Origin: Lysobacter sp.
GTDB lineage: Bacteria; Pseudomonadota; Gammaproteobacteria; Xanthomonadales; Xanthomonadaceae
Assembly: GCA_027306995.1 (NCBI GenBank)
Contig: DAHUXS010000013.1
Location: 434,001-498,000, forward strand
Direction: 5' to 3'
Length of the DNA stretch: 64,000 bases
Shown here in pieces: positions 53,066 to 64,000 of the stretch; positions within the stretch are counted from its first letter, which is position 1; each line of letters begins with the position of its first letter. The translations under genes and the position numbers were made by a program. The notes beneath the pieces are model-generated. The model saw only the letters and a list, made by a program, of their open reading frames with translations, did no database searches and was not told the origin of the DNA.

Positions 53066-53545
53066 ATGCCCAAAGAACTGGTGCTGATCCGTCATGCGCA
53101 CGCCGAGCCGCACGGGCCCGGGCAGTCCGACATGGACCGCGTGCTGTCGACGATCGGCCGCAAGGAAGCGACGGAAGCCGGCGTCTGGTTGAAGGAACAC
53201 GCGCAACCGCCGGATCTGGTGCTGTGTTCGCCGGCGCAACGCACCCGCGAAACGCTGCAGGAAGTGATGAAGGCAACCGGCGACCTGCCCGTGCGCGAGG
53301 AAGCCGCGATCTATGAAGCCGGCGTCGGTACATTGATCGGATTGATCGAAACCGCCCGCGACGCGCACGCCCTGTGGCTGGTTGGCCACAACCCGGCGCT
53401 GGAACAACTGGCGGCGTTCCTGTCCGAAGGACGCAGCGGCGAAGCGCGCGGCATGCCGCCGGGCGGCACCGTGGTGTTGCGCCTGCCCGATGACGCCGCG
53501 ATCGAGCCTGGCGTGGCGGAAGTCCTGGCGTTCTGGTGGCCCTGA
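53066..53545 (+). CDS. sixA: Phosphohistidine phosphatase SixA
   Basis: The 159-residue histidine-phosphatase-superfamily protein starts PKELVLIRHAHAEPHG, with the catalytic RH(G/A) motif, and has the second His region at VGHNPALEQ. SixA dephosphorylates phosphohistidine of phosphotransfer proteins (PTS or two-component). It is 76 bases after GH20 on the same strand but with no reason to be functionally linked. Confidence 0.9.
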   Translation: MPKELVLIRHAHAEPHGPGQSDMDRVLSTIGRKEATEAGVWLKEHAQPPDLVLCSPAQRTRETLQEVMKATGDLPVREEAAIYEAGVGTLIGLIETARDAHALWLVGHNPALEQLAAFLSEGRSGEARGMPPGGTVVLRLPDDAAIEPGVAEVLAFWWP

Positions 53546-53595
53546 GCGAAGCGATCCCGCCGAGCGCCGTCACGGGTCGCCATTAGACTCCAGCA

Positions 53596-55474
53596 ATGTT
53601 GTCCCGTTCGTTCCTCAATGCACTCGTCTGCCTGTTGGCGCTTGCCGCCAGCGGCTGCACCACGCTGTCGAAATCCGACCATGCGCACGCCGAGGCGATC
53701 GCGATCGCCGCCCGCAGCGATGTCGTCGATTGCCAGCGCGTCGATCGTTGCGCCGATCCTTCGGTGCTCGAAAGCACCGCCCCGCAGGCGGGCAACCGCA
53801 TGCTGCTGCTGGACGATGGCCAGGATGCGCTGCTGGCCCGCATGCACATGATCCGCAGCGCGCGCGAACGCATCGACCTGCAGACCTATATCTACAAGGA
53901 AGACGATGCCGGGCGCATGGTCCTCCATGAACTGCTGGCCGCGGCGCGGCGTGCAGGTGCGCGTGCTGATCGACCAGCTGTCGGCGATGGAATCGCCCGA
54001 CACGCTGGCCGCGCTCTCCGGCATCCACCGCAACTTCCAGCTGCGCATCTACAGCCCGCTGTTCAACCTCGGGCGGCCGAACTACGCCGACTATGTGCTC
54101 GCCAGTTTCATCCGGTTCCGCCAGCTCAACCAGCGCATGCATACCAAGGTGCTGGTGGTGGATGGCGAAGTCGGCGTCACCGGCGGCCGCAACTACAGCG
54201 ACGATTACTACGACTGGTCGCAGACCTACAACTTCCTCGATCGCGACGTATTGGTATCCGGCCCCGCAGCCAAGGCGATGGAAACCAACTTCGATGTGTT
54301 CTGGGTCGCACCGCAAAGCGTGCCCGTCGAACAGCTCAACGATGTCGCGAAGATCCTGCTTGCCCATGGCGTGCCGGCGCTGTCCGACAAGCGCTACGAA
54401 TTGCCGGAACGCGTGCGCGCGATGCAGATGGCTTCCGCCGATCCGGCGTTGTTGCGCAAGCGCCTGGGCGATGCGCTGGTGCCCGTTGCCAATGTCCAGT
54501 TCGTCGCCGATCCGCCGGGCAAGCACGACGATGCCGCCAAGCGCGCCGACACCGCGCCGGCATCGCTGGTGGTGCGCGATGTCGTGGAATCTGCAAAGCA
54601 CGAAGTGGTGATACAGACGCCCTACCTGGTGTTGACCCACGGCGCGCAACGGCTGTTCCAGGGATTGCATCGGCGCCCGGACCCGCCGCGGGTGATCGTG
54701 TCGACCAGCAGTCTTGCCGGCATCGACAACGCGCTCACCTATGCGATGGCCTACAAGTATCGTCGTCGCTTCCTCAAGCGTTTCGGTTTCGAGATGTACG
54801 AACTCAAGCCATTCCCGCAGGACGTGCCGATGCGGGTTGGCGATCTCGTCACCGACGAAGAAGACGTGGCGGATGAGGGAGAAACGGGGAAAGTGCTCGG
54901 CGGAAACACCGGTCGCCGGCGTCCGTTGCCCGCCAATGGCGAAGACACTTCGCGGCGTGGCGTGTTGCTGTATCGCCTCAATCGGCCGCTGCCGGAATCC
55001 GATGAGCCGCGCGTCGGCCTGCACGCGAAATCGCTGGTGGTCGACCGCAGCATCGCCGTGGTCGGCAGCCACAACTTCGATCCGCGTGGCGTCAACTACA
55101 ACACCGAGAGCGCGCTGATCATTCGCGACCCGGCCTTCGCCGCGCGCGTGGCGGACAGTATCGAGCGCGATACCCTGCCGGCCAATGCCTGGGCGATCGC
55201 GCCGCGCGAACCGGGCATCGCCGAGGTCGACGACACCATCGTCCGGGCCAGCGAACGCCTGCCGATCTTCGATCTGTGGCCGAGCCGCTACGCCACCGCC
55301 TTCGACTTCCGCGGCGGCCCCGACTGCCCCAAGCCGCTGCCCATCCGCGATCCCGACTTCCACCGCTGCTACCGGGCGGTCGGGGACTTCCCGGACGTCC
55401 CCCTGTTGGGGGTGAAGTGGTGGATGACCCGGGTCATCACGGCCTTCGGGGCCGGAATGACCCCGTTTTTGTAG
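53596..55474 (+). pseudogene. Phospholipase D/cardiolipin synthase-like lipoprotein gene with an apparent frameshift
   Basis: The N-terminal part (53596 to about 53950) encodes a lipoprotein signal (ALAASGC) and the start of a PLD fold; the rest of the PLD family sequence continues in another frame from about 53950 to 55474. Both HKD motifs are in that second frame: HTKVLVVDGEVGVTGG and HAKSLVVDRSIAVVGS. The switch is inside GCGGCGCGGCGTG (53941-53953); inserting two bases, or removing one, rejoins LLAAARR to GVQVRVLI. Because each part is otherwise intact, a recent mutation or a sequencing error in this GC repeat are both plausible. Family function: cardiolipin or phosphatidyl-group transfer at the envelope. 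Confidence 0.85.
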
Positions 55475-55595
55475 GCCCGAGCGGCTCTTTCGAACCATGA
55501 CTCCAGTTGTGTGACTTCTGGCAGGGGCCAAAGTCGATTTGGTGTTGTACTTTACCAACACACCGAAACAACATCACACCAAACAGGAGTCTGCC

Positions 55596-55784
55596 ATGTA
55601 CGCCTACGCCGCCCCGAAGACCGTCCGCCGCCCGATGAACCCGCAGGTCGCGCACGCCACCCCGTCCACCTATGAACGTCAGGAAGCCGCCCCGTTCGGC
55701 ACCGGTTACGGCCGCAGCAGCGGTTACGTCCAGCGCCCCCGCTACACCCGCGATTGGGCCCCGGCTCGCTTCACCCTGCGTTGA
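55596..55784 (+). CDS. Small Tyr/Arg-rich basic protein of unknown function
   Basis: The 62-residue protein starts at ATG 55596 behind AGGAGTCTGCC; an open frame from 55539 adds non-native residues. It is rich in Tyr, Arg, Pro and Ala, with no signal peptide or membrane helix (YAYAAPKTVRRPMNP, YGRSSGYVQRPRYTRDW). Composition suggests an RNA- or DNA-binding or disordered protein. No known family. Confidence 0.55.
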   Translation: MYAYAAPKTVRRPMNPQVAHATPSTYERQEAAPFGTGYGRSSGYVQRPRYTRDWAPARFTLR

Positions 55785-55850
55785 TCCACCGCTGCCTGAT
55801 TCAGCGAGTCGGTTAGTCTGGCGTCGTCTTCTCCATCCAAGAACGCAACC

Positions 55851-56273
55851 ATGCCGTTCCGTCGCCAGGTCACGCTCGACCAGTTGAATGCGTTATCCCG
55901 CAACACCCTGATGGAACCACTTGGCATCGTCTTTACCGAACTGGGCGCCGACTATCTGCGCGCGACGATGCCAGTGGATGCCCGTACCCACCAGCCCTAC
56001 GGGTTGCTGCATGGCGGCGCTTCGGCGGCGCTGGCGGAAACCCTCGGTAGCACGGCCGCCGGCCTGTGCGTGGGGGAGGATGAAGGCGTGGTCGGTATCG
56101 AGATCAACGCCAATCACTTGCGCGGTGCGCGCGAAGGCGTGGTCACTGGGACCGCGCGGCCGCTGCATGTCGGCCGTTCCACCCAAGTGTGGGAAATGAA
56201 GATCGAGAACGCGGCAGGCGACCTGGTCTGCATCTCGCGTTTGACGCTGGCGGTGATTCGCCGCCGCACTTAA
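55851..56273 (+). CDS. Hotdog-fold thioesterase, PaaI/YdiI type
   Basis: The 140-residue protein has the PaaI-like hotdog signature: PYGLLHGGASAALAETLGS, with the catalytic Glu in AETLGS, and NANHLRGAREGVV. Members hydrolyse acyl-CoA such as DHNA-CoA or hydroxybenzoyl-CoA. No menaquinone or phenylacetate genes are adjacent, so the substrate is open. Confidence 0.88.
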   Translation: MPFRRQVTLDQLNALSRNTLMEPLGIVFTELGADYLRATMPVDARTHQPYGLLHGGASAALAETLGSTAAGLCVGEDEGVVGIEINANHLRGAREGVVTGTARPLHVGRSTQVWEMKIENAAGDLVCISRLTLAVIRRRT

Positions 56274-56325
56274 TCAATTGCACGCGCTGGCGACGGATGC
56301 CACCAGCGCGTGCAGCCCATTGAAC

Positions 56326-57042
56326 TCAGGAGCGGTCGTCGCCCAGCCAGCGATAGATCACGCCGCCAAGAATGCCGCCGATCGCCGGCGCCACCCAGAA
56401 CAGCCACAGCTGGCCGATTGCGCCGCTGCCGGCGAACAACGCCACCGCGGTCGAACGCGCCGGATTCACCGACGTATTGGTGACCGGGATGCTGATGAGA
56501 TGGATCAAGGTCAGCGCCAGGCCGATCGCGATCGGCGCGAAGCCGGCGGGCGCCTTGCCATGGGTCGAACCCATGATCACGATCAGGAACACCGCGGTCA
56601 GCACCACTTCACACAGGAAGGCCGCACCCAGCGAGTAGCCCCCGGGCGACAGCGCGCCATAGCCATTGCTGGCGAAGGCGCCGGCCGAGGCCGGATCGAT
56701 CGCGAAGCCGTCATGGCCGCTGGCGATCTGGTAGAGGATGAAGGCCGCCAATGCACCGCCCAGCACCTGGGCAATGATGTAGCCGGGCAGGTCTTTCGCG
56801 GGGAAGCGTCCGCCGGCAACCAGGCCGATGCTGACCGCGGGATTGAAGTGGGCACCCGAGATGTGGCCGAACGCGTAGGCGCCGGTCAACACGGTCAGGC
56901 CAAAGGCCAGGGCCACGCCGACGAAACCGATGCCGAGGGGATTGCTGTCGCCGCCGAACTTGGCCGCCAATACCGCACTGCCGCAGCCACCCAGGACCAG
57001 CCAGAAGGTACCGAGGAACTCCGCCGCAAGTTTCTTCATCAT
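56326..57042 (-). CDS. aqpZ: Aquaporin Z
   Basis: The 238-residue protein has six membrane helices and two NPA motifs (GAHFNPAVS and NTSVNPARS), the water-channel type with an aromatic/Arg filter expected near the second (Arg after NPA). GGAG lies 5 bases before ATG 57042; ATG 57039 is a one-codon alternative. Confidence 0.95.
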   Translation of the reverse strand: MMKKLAAEFLGTFWLVLGGCGSAVLAAKFGGDSNPLGIGFVGVALAFGLTVLTGAYAFGHISGAHFNPAVSIGLVAGGRFPAKDLPGYIIAQVLGGALAAFILYQIASGHDGFAIDPASAGAFASNGYGALSPGGYSLGAAFLCEVVLTAVFLIVIMGSTHGKAPAGFAPIAIGLALTLIHLISIPVTNTSVNPARSTAVALFAGSGAIGQLWLFWVAPAIGGILGGVIYRWLGDDRS

Positions 57043-57182
57043 CAGGACTCCGCCCGCGCCGGATTGGCGCCGCCGCACTATCGCATGGGCGCGTCAACGC
57101 CATGGCTTGTCAGCGATTCCGGCGTTTCCCGTATACTGAATAGCTGAGTGCGGCTGGGGCTGCACAAGCCACGGGTACTCGC

Positions 57183-57707
57183 GTGAATCGATCCGATCTG
57201 GACTTCCTGAAGAAATTTTCGATGGTGATTGCCTTCCTGTTGGCAACCACGATCATCCTGATCTTCCTCGGCAGCCATCTGGCGGCCAAGTACCACAAGT
57301 ACGCAGTGACGCCGCAAGCCGCGGCCCAGACCGAAGCGCGCATCGCGCCGGTCGGTGCGGTCTATGCCGGCGAAGAAGGCAAGATCGAGCAGGCTGCTGC
57401 CGAAGAAGCCGCCAAGAAGCGCGCTGCTTCGCAGGTCGCCTACGGCGGCACCACCGACGGCAAGACCATCTTCGGCAACCTCTGCACCGGCTGCCACACC
57501 AGTGGCGCAGGTGGTGCGCCGACGCTCGATGCATCGCATTGGACGGCGCGCCTGGCACAGGGCAAGGACACGCTGTACAAGCATGCGACCGAAGGCTTCA
57601 CCGGCAATTCCGGCGTGATGCCGGCGAAGGGCGGCAACCCGGCGCTGACCGAAGACCAGGTCAAGGCGACGGTGGACTGGATGGTGGCGCAGGCCACCGG
57701 CAAGTAA
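57183..57707 (+). CDS. Membrane-anchored c-type cytochrome (c5-like)
   Basis: The 174-residue protein has an N-terminal uncleaved membrane helix (about 12-33), an Ala/Glu-rich linker and one class I cytochrome c domain with CTGCH heme motif and a Met ligand in SGVMPAKGG. It probably passes electrons in the periplasmic respiratory chain. Start is GTG 57183. A hairpin terminator candidate follows at 57726. Confidence 0.9.
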   Translation: MNRSDLDFLKKFSMVIAFLLATTIILIFLGSHLAAKYHKYAVTPQAAAQTEARIAPVGAVYAGEEGKIEQAAAEEAAKKRAASQVAYGGTTDGKTIFGNLCTGCHTSGAGGAPTLDASHWTARLAQGKDTLYKHATEGFTGNSGVMPAKGGNPALTEDQVKATVDWMVAQATGK

Positions 57708-57725
57708 GCCGGATCGATGAACACG

Positions 57726-57749
57726 GAACGCCGCCTTCGGGCGGCGTTC
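57726..57749 (+). terminator. Hairpin terminator after the cytochrome c gene
   Basis: GAACGCCGCC (57726-57735), TTCG tetraloop, GGCGGCGTTC (57740-57749): perfect 10-bp stem with a very stable UUCG loop. The T-run is weak, so termination may be partial. Confidence 0.7.
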
Positions 57750-57773
57750 GCGCTTTGGCAGGATGATGTGTTG

Positions 57774-58441
57774 ATGTCGCTTCCCGATTTCCCGACTTCC
57801 GATACCGCCCTGCAGCTGCCGGGTCCGGTTGGCGTGCTGGAAGCGAAGCTCGAATTTCCCGATGCCGGCGTGGCCCGCCAGGCGGTGTTCGCGATCGTCT
57901 GTCATCCGCTGCCGACCGATGGCGGCACCATGGACAACAAGGTAGTGACGACGACCGCGCGCGCATTGCGCGAACTCGGCATCACCACGCTGCGGTTCAA
58001 TTTCCGCGGCACCGGCAACAGCACCGGCGAATTCGATCATGGCGTCGGCGAAAGCGATGACTTGCGCGCCGTCGCGGCGTGGCTGCGTGCCGCGAATCCC
58101 GATGCCCGGCTGTGGCTGGCCGGTTTCAGTTTCGGTTCCTTCGTTTCGCTTAAGAACGCGGTGGAATTGCATGCCGACGCGGTGATCTCGATCGCGCCGC
58201 CGGTGGCCGGTCGCGGCTGGGATTTCAGCCAAATCGATCTGCCGCAAGTTCCGTGGCTGGTGGTGATGGGCGAGGCCGACGAGATCGTCGAGCCCAAGGC
58301 CGTGTTCGACTGGATCGATGCATTGCCGGAAGCGCCGACGCTGGTGCGCATGCCCGAGACCTCGCATTTCTTCCATCGCAAGCTGATCGACCTGCGCCAG
58401 GCGATCCAGCAATGGGCGCGGCCCTTGCTGCCGCCCACGGC

Positions 58442-58445
<4 letters not shown>
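57774..58445 (+). CDS. Alpha/beta hydrolase
   Basis: The 223-residue cytosolic protein has the nucleophile elbow GFSFGSF (Ser), an acid in GEADEIV and a His in ETSHFFH, giving a complete catalytic triad in the usual order. The N-terminus has HPLPTDGG, typical of the YqiA/dienelactone-like subgroup. ATG 57774 is preferred because the hairpin at 57726 would otherwise lie inside the gene. It overlaps zapE by 4 bases (ATGA). Confidence 0.9.
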
Positions 58446-59578
<1,133 letters not shown>

Positions 59579-59590
59579 TGCCGGGTCGGC

Positions 59591-60505
59591 TTAGGACAGC
59601 ATCGGTTCGCGCAGGAAATCGACGAATGCCCGCAGTTTCGGCGGCAGCTGGCGGCGCGTCGAGTAATAGATGTAGAACCCGGGGAACGGCTGGTAATACG
59701 GTTCGAGCACGCGCACCAGGCGTCCTGCCGCTTCGTCTTCGCCGATCGCGAAATCAAACAGCTGCGCCAGCCCCATGCCGCGCAATGCGGCATCGCGTGC
59801 GGTGCCGCCATCGTTGACGATCAGGCGCGAACCGACGGCAACCTCGAAGACATGCCCGTCGCGCTGGAATTCCCATTCCACCAGCTTGCCGCTGCTGGCA
59901 TAGCGGAAGTGGAGGCAGGCGTGGTTGGCCAGGTCCTCGGGAATCCGCGGCGACGGATGCTGGCGGAAATAGTCGGGCGAACCGGCGACCACCATTTTCA
60001 ATGGCGGCGTGATCGGCAACGCGATCATGTCCTTGCCCAGGCATTCGCCGAGACGGATGCCGGCATCGAAGCCGCCGGCGACCATGTCGCTGAGGCCGTC
60101 ATCGGCAAACAGTTCGACCTGCACGTCGGGATAGCGCGCCAGGAATTGCGGAAGCCGCCCGGCGATCAGCGCCCATACCGCGCGCGGCATGTTGATGCGC
60201 AACAGGCCCGAGGGGCGATCGCGCGCCGATTCCGTTTCTTCCAGTGCCGTGTTGAGCGTATCGATCGCCGGGGCGACCTGTTGCAGCAGGCGCTCGCCAG
60301 CTTCGGTCAGGCCGACGCGACGCGTGGTGCGATTGAGCAGGCGCACGCCCAGCCGCGATTCGAGACCGCGCAAGGTTTGCGAGACCGCCGATGCGCTGAC
60401 GCCGAGCTGGTTGGCGGCCATGCGGAAACTGCCCAACCGCGCGACGCGCACGAAGGCGGGCAGGGCCGAGAGCGTTTCCGGGCGAATTGTGAAGTTCTGC
60501 TTCAT
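59591..60505 (-). CDS. LysR-family regulator, divergent to an aldo-keto reductase
   Basis: The 304-residue protein has the LysR helix-turn-helix ([26 protein letters not shown]) and an effector domain. It is divergent to the aldo-keto reductase gene with only 80 bases between the starts, the classical LysR regulator-target layout, so it probably controls that gene. Confidence 0.9.
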   Translation of the reverse strand: MKQNFTIRPETLSALPAFVRVARLGSFRMAANQLGVSASAVSQTLRGLESRLGVRLLNRTTRRVGLTEAGERLLQQVAPAIDTLNTALEETESARDRPSGLLRINMPRAVWALIAGRLPQFLARYPDVQVELFADDGLSDMVAGGFDAGIRLGECLGKDMIALPITPPLKMVVAGSPDYFRQHPSPRIPEDLANHACLHFRYASSGKLVEWEFQRDGHVFEVAVGSRLIVNDGGTARDAALRGMGLAQLFDFAIGEDEAAGRLVRVLEPYYQPFPGFYIYYSTRRQLPPKLRAFVDFLREPMLS

Positions 60506-60585
60506 TCGTCAGGAAGTCTAACGCCGTTTTTCTTTCTTATCCCGAGGGGGAGACTGGGGCCACTTTCCCGAATCGAGGTATTCCC

Positions 60586-61578
<993 letters not shown>

Positions 61579-61599
61579 GGTAGCATCGACCCGATCATT

Positions 61600-61613
61600 C
61601 CAATCATGATTGG
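61600..61613. promoter_or_regulatory. 14-bp perfect palindrome before the SIMPL gene
   Basis: CCAATCATGATTGG is perfectly palindromic and lies 11 bases before the start codon, just ahead of the GGGGAG site, so binding here would block expression. It could also be chance or a dyad overlapping an alternative ATG at 61606. Confidence 0.35.
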
Positions 61614-61623
61614 GGAGCGCGCA

Positions 61624-62343
61624 ATGCGTGTGATGTTGATGGCCGGACTGCTGGCAGTGGCGGGCATGGCGAATGCCGGCACGCCGTTACCGGATGGGCC
61701 GCATATTGTCGTGAGTGGCGCGGGCAGGGTTTCGGTGGCGCCGGATATGGCTCGCGTCGTGCTGTCGGTGTCGAAGCGCGACCCGGTTGCCGCGAATGCG
61801 AAACTGGCGGTTGACGCCGCGGTCAACGGCTATCTCGAAGTGTTGAAGCGAAACAGGATTGCCGAAGCCGACGTCACGGCTTCGGCGATTTCCGTGAATG
61901 AAGATTACGAATGGCAGAACAACCGCAAGGTGTCGCGCGGATTCCGTGGATCGCGCAATGTCAGCGTGCATTTGCGCGATGTTCCCAAGCTCAATGCCCT
62001 GCTGGACGGCGGCCTCGCGGCAGGCATGAACCAGATCGATGCAGTCAATTTCGAATCCAGTCGCGAGGATGCGCTACGCCAGGAAGCACGGCGCAAGGCC
62101 GCGGCGCAGAGTCGCGAGCGCGCAACCGAACTTGCGACCGCCTATGGCGCAACGCTTGGAAAGATCTACAGCATCAACAGTGTCGGCTCATCGATGGCGA
62201 ATCGCTACGGCGGGGAGCTGGGAACGGTGACCGTGACTGGGACCGCAATGAATGCTCCTGGAGTTGTGCCCGTCGGCCAATATCTTGCACCGACCATCGA
62301 GTTCAATGAGCGCGTTGATGTCGTCTTCGACCTGCAACGCTGA
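61624..62343 (+). CDS. SIMPL domain (DUF541) periplasmic protein
   Basis: The 239-residue protein has a signal peptide (LLAVAGMANA) and the SIMPL/DUF541 fold (VVSGAGRVSVAPDMARVVLSV at the start, then INSVGSSMANRYGG). The family is linked to oxidative-stress defence, with unclear activity. GGGGAG precedes ATG 61624. Confidence 0.9.
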   Translation: MRVMLMAGLLAVAGMANAGTPLPDGPHIVVSGAGRVSVAPDMARVVLSVSKRDPVAANAKLAVDAAVNGYLEVLKRNRIAEADVTASAISVNEDYEWQNNRKVSRGFRGSRNVSVHLRDVPKLNALLDGGLAAGMNQIDAVNFESSREDALRQEARRKAAAQSRERATELATAYGATLGKIYSINSVGSSMANRYGGELGTVTVTGTAMNAPGVVPVGQYLAPTIEFNERVDVVFDLQR

Positions 62344-62372
62344 ATCCCTTCCCTCCCAACAGGCTGTCATCC

Positions 62373-62879
62373 ATGAATCCAATCACCGTCCGTCGTTGTC
62401 TGGTCCTGTCCGTTTCCGTTGGTCTCGTGCTGGCCGTTTCGGCTTGCGGCAAGAAGGAAACATCCACGGAAACACCGAAGCCTGCAGTCGCGGCGAAACA
62501 GGGCCAGGCGCCCGCAGCCGCAGCCGCATCTACAACGGCGACCGTGGCGATTTCCGCAGTCGATCTCGGCAACGCGGTCGGCCCCGACCAGACGATCAGC
62601 GAACCCAACAGCACGTTCGCGCCGGGCGATACGGTGTACGTGGCAGTGACCACCAACACCAGCGACAACGCCGCGACCGTGCCCGGAAAACTTGCGGTGC
62701 GCTTTGTCGGTCCGGGTAAAAAGGTGGTGCACGAAGAAACAAAAGATGAATCGTTCAGCGGAACCAGCGTGATGGATTTCTCGCTGCACGACAGCAAAGG
62801 CTTGGCTCCGGGGCGCTATCAGGCCGAAGTGAGCTTGAATGGCGGCGAAGCGCAAATCCGCGAATTCGACGTGCATTGA
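62373..62879 (+). CDS. Lipoprotein of unknown function
   Basis: The 168-residue protein has a signal ending in lipobox AVSAC, an Ala/Thr-rich linker (about 25-65) and one beta-sandwich-like domain (about 65-168: FAPGDTVYVAVTTN, GKLAVRFVGPGKKV, GLAPGRYQAEVSLNGG) that resembles Ig-like or DUF-type envelope folds. It is 30 bases after the SIMPL gene. No function is known. Confidence 0.75.
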   Translation: MNPITVRRCLVLSVSVGLVLAVSACGKKETSTETPKPAVAAKQGQAPAAAAASTTATVAISAVDLGNAVGPDQTISEPNSTFAPGDTVYVAVTTNTSDNAATVPGKLAVRFVGPGKKVVHEETKDESFSGTSVMDFSLHDSKGLAPGRYQAEVSLNGGEAQIREFDVH

Positions 62880-63148
62880 GCAACGCGATACATCGGTAAT
62901 TGAAGTTTCGTTGGTGATTCCGCGCAGCCGCCAGCAATGGCGGCTGATGCGTTTGTGAAAATTAAATAACTTTCATGAACGGTTTTTCGCGTTGAGGGGA
63001 GCGCTGCGCTTGCGCTATACAAATCTTGTCGGGGCATCGTTATGCATCTTCCGCCAGGATGGGCGGACATGTGGCTGTGTGCTCCGGCATTTTGATGATT
63101 CGACTGCCCCGCAAACCCGATAACCAAAACGATAACGGAGTTTCCTTC
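62880..63148. other. Intergenic region before the M4 peptidase
   Basis: A 269-base gap without a gene. A GC-rich inverted repeat CAGCCGCC...GGCGGCTG at about 62925-62944 could end the lipoprotein transcript. AT-rich sequence near 62958-62975 (TTAAATAACTTTCAT) may hold the M4 promoter. Confidence 0.45.
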
Positions 63149-64000
63149 ATGCAGATGCGTTCAATCAGTATCGCCATCGCTTCACTCCTCGCTTCCACCA
63201 CGCTCCACGCCGCGCCCAATGCCGCTGCTACCAATCGCGCGCAGGGGTTGATCGATTCCCACCCGGGTTGGGTGAATCGCGCCAGCGGCGATACCTTCGT
63301 CCAGAAGGACGCCATCGTGGACAGCAGCGGTGACGAACACGTCCGCTTCGAACGCCTCTACAACGGCCTGCCGGTGATCGGCGGCGACGTGGTGGTGCAT
63401 TCGAAGAACGGCAACCTGAAGCAGACCAGCTTCACCCTCAAGACGCGCGGCCGTCCGGGCCTTGCCGCGCGCATCAGCAGCAGTGACGCGCAGGTGATCG
63501 CAGGCACGGACTTTGGTGGCGAGATCGACAGCATCAGCGACCAGGGCCTGGTGGTGTACGCAGTCGGCGATACGCCGGTGCTTGCCCGCGAGATCCGCGT
63601 CGAAGGCATGTCGGCCGCGCGCGAATCCGGACGCATGCGTTATTTCATCGACGCCAACAGCGGAAAGATCCTCGATTCGTGGAGCATGATCCAGACCGCG
63701 GCCGCCAGCGGCACCGGCAAGTCGCTGCTGTACGGCAACGTGGGCCTCTCCACCAATTCGGTCAGCAATGGCTACCAGCTGGTCGATACCACCCGCGGCA
63801 ATGGTTCGGTCTACGACAACGGCGGCAGGAGCGATCGCAAGTTGTCGACCACGCTGTTCACCGACGCCGACAACACCTGGGGCAACAACACCGAGTCCGA
63901 TCGCGCGACGGTCGCTGCCGACATCGCGTATGGCGTCGCCACCACCTGGGATTTCTACAAGAACGTCATGGGCCGCAACGGCATCTTCAATGACGGCAAG
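63149..64000 (+). CDS. M4-family (thermolysin-like) secreted metallopeptidase, 3' end outside the window
   Basis: The visible 284 residues carry a signal peptide (ISIAIASLLASTTLHA), an N-terminal propeptide of the fungalysin/thermolysin type (FTP, with YNGLPVIGGDVVVH) and the start of the peptidase domain (LSTTLFTDADNTWGN and AYGVATTWDFYK). The zinc motif HExxH lies beyond the window. M4 enzymes of this group are secreted by type II secretion and autocatalytically activated. Confidence 0.9.
   Translation, partial: MQMRSISIAIASLLASTTLHAAPNAAATNRAQGLIDSHPGWVNRASGDTFVQKDAIVDSSGDEHVRFERLYNGLPVIGGDVVVHSKNGNLKQTSFTLKTRGRPGLAARISSSDAQVIAGTDFGGEIDSISDQGLVVYAVGDTPVLAREIRVEGMSAARESGRMRYFIDANSGKILDSWSMIQTAAASGTGKSLLYGNVGLSTNSVSNGYQLVDTTRGNGSVYDNGGRSDRKLSTTLFTDADNTWGNNTESDRATVAADIAYGVATTWDFYKNVMGRNGIFNDGK

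Overview
The window reads as a chromosomal segment from a GC-rich gammaproteobacterium of the Xanthomonadaceae/Lysobacteraceae type. This rests on the protein families, on the layout of the N-acetylglucosamine (nag) locus (NagA, NagB-II, GntR-type NagQ, LacI-type NagR, NagP, NagK, TonB receptor, GH20), on the many TonB/lipoprotein/secreted peptidase genes, and on high GC with strong GC3 codon use. No tRNA, rRNA, insertion sequence, phage gene or CRISPR array was seen. Genes run off both ends: recD on the left and an M4 metallopeptidase on the right.

Layout. 1-3.1 kb: recD, an AIM24-family protein and folE. 3.2-7.5 kb: a tight four-gene operon with a coiled-coil protein, a membrane OmpA-like protein, a Ras-like small GTPase and a histidine-kinase-like protein that lacks its phosphoacceptor His; a LysR regulator follows. 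8.4-12 kb (minus): a Ser/Thr kinase with TPR-like tail and its ECF sigma factor. 12.4-23.9 kb: a secreted DUF11-repeat protein, a 2394-residue trimeric autotransporter, an OmpA/BamE-like lipoprotein and a DUF4019 protein. 23.9-26.4 kb: TetR/GST pair with a clear operator, a YCII protein and two small paralogous proteins of a family I do not recognise. 26.5-40 kb: DUF2239, MFS transporter, M61 peptidase, two L,D-transpeptidases, a fused indolepyruvate ferredoxin oxidoreductase, an orphan ParA, a TonB/TolA-C-like protein and a GH18-like secreted protein. 40-53 kb: the nag locus. 53-64 kb: sixA, a frameshifted phospholipase D gene, small unknown genes, a thioesterase, aquaporin, cytochrome c, alpha/beta hydrolase, zapE, LysR/aldo-keto reductase pair, SIMPL protein, lipoprotein and M4 peptidase.

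How the genes work together. The nag locus forms a complete route: GH20 and a nearby GH18-like enzyme release amino sugars, the TonB receptor and NagP import them, NagK phosphorylates, NagA deacetylates and NagB-II deaminates; NagQ and NagR boxes are visible in the divergent intergenic regions. The surface-adhesin region and the small-protein region are linked by something unexpected: four copies of an 11-bp-phased GTTCGC/GCGAAC element lie at 14766, 15225, 25803 and 26093, arranged twice as element, noncoding stretch with terminator, second element, gene.

Best candidates for undescribed biology are (1) the GTPase/pseudokinase operon at 3.2-7.5 kb and (2) the GTTCGC-element regulon that connects the trimeric autotransporter with the two small paralogous proteins and two possible small RNAs.
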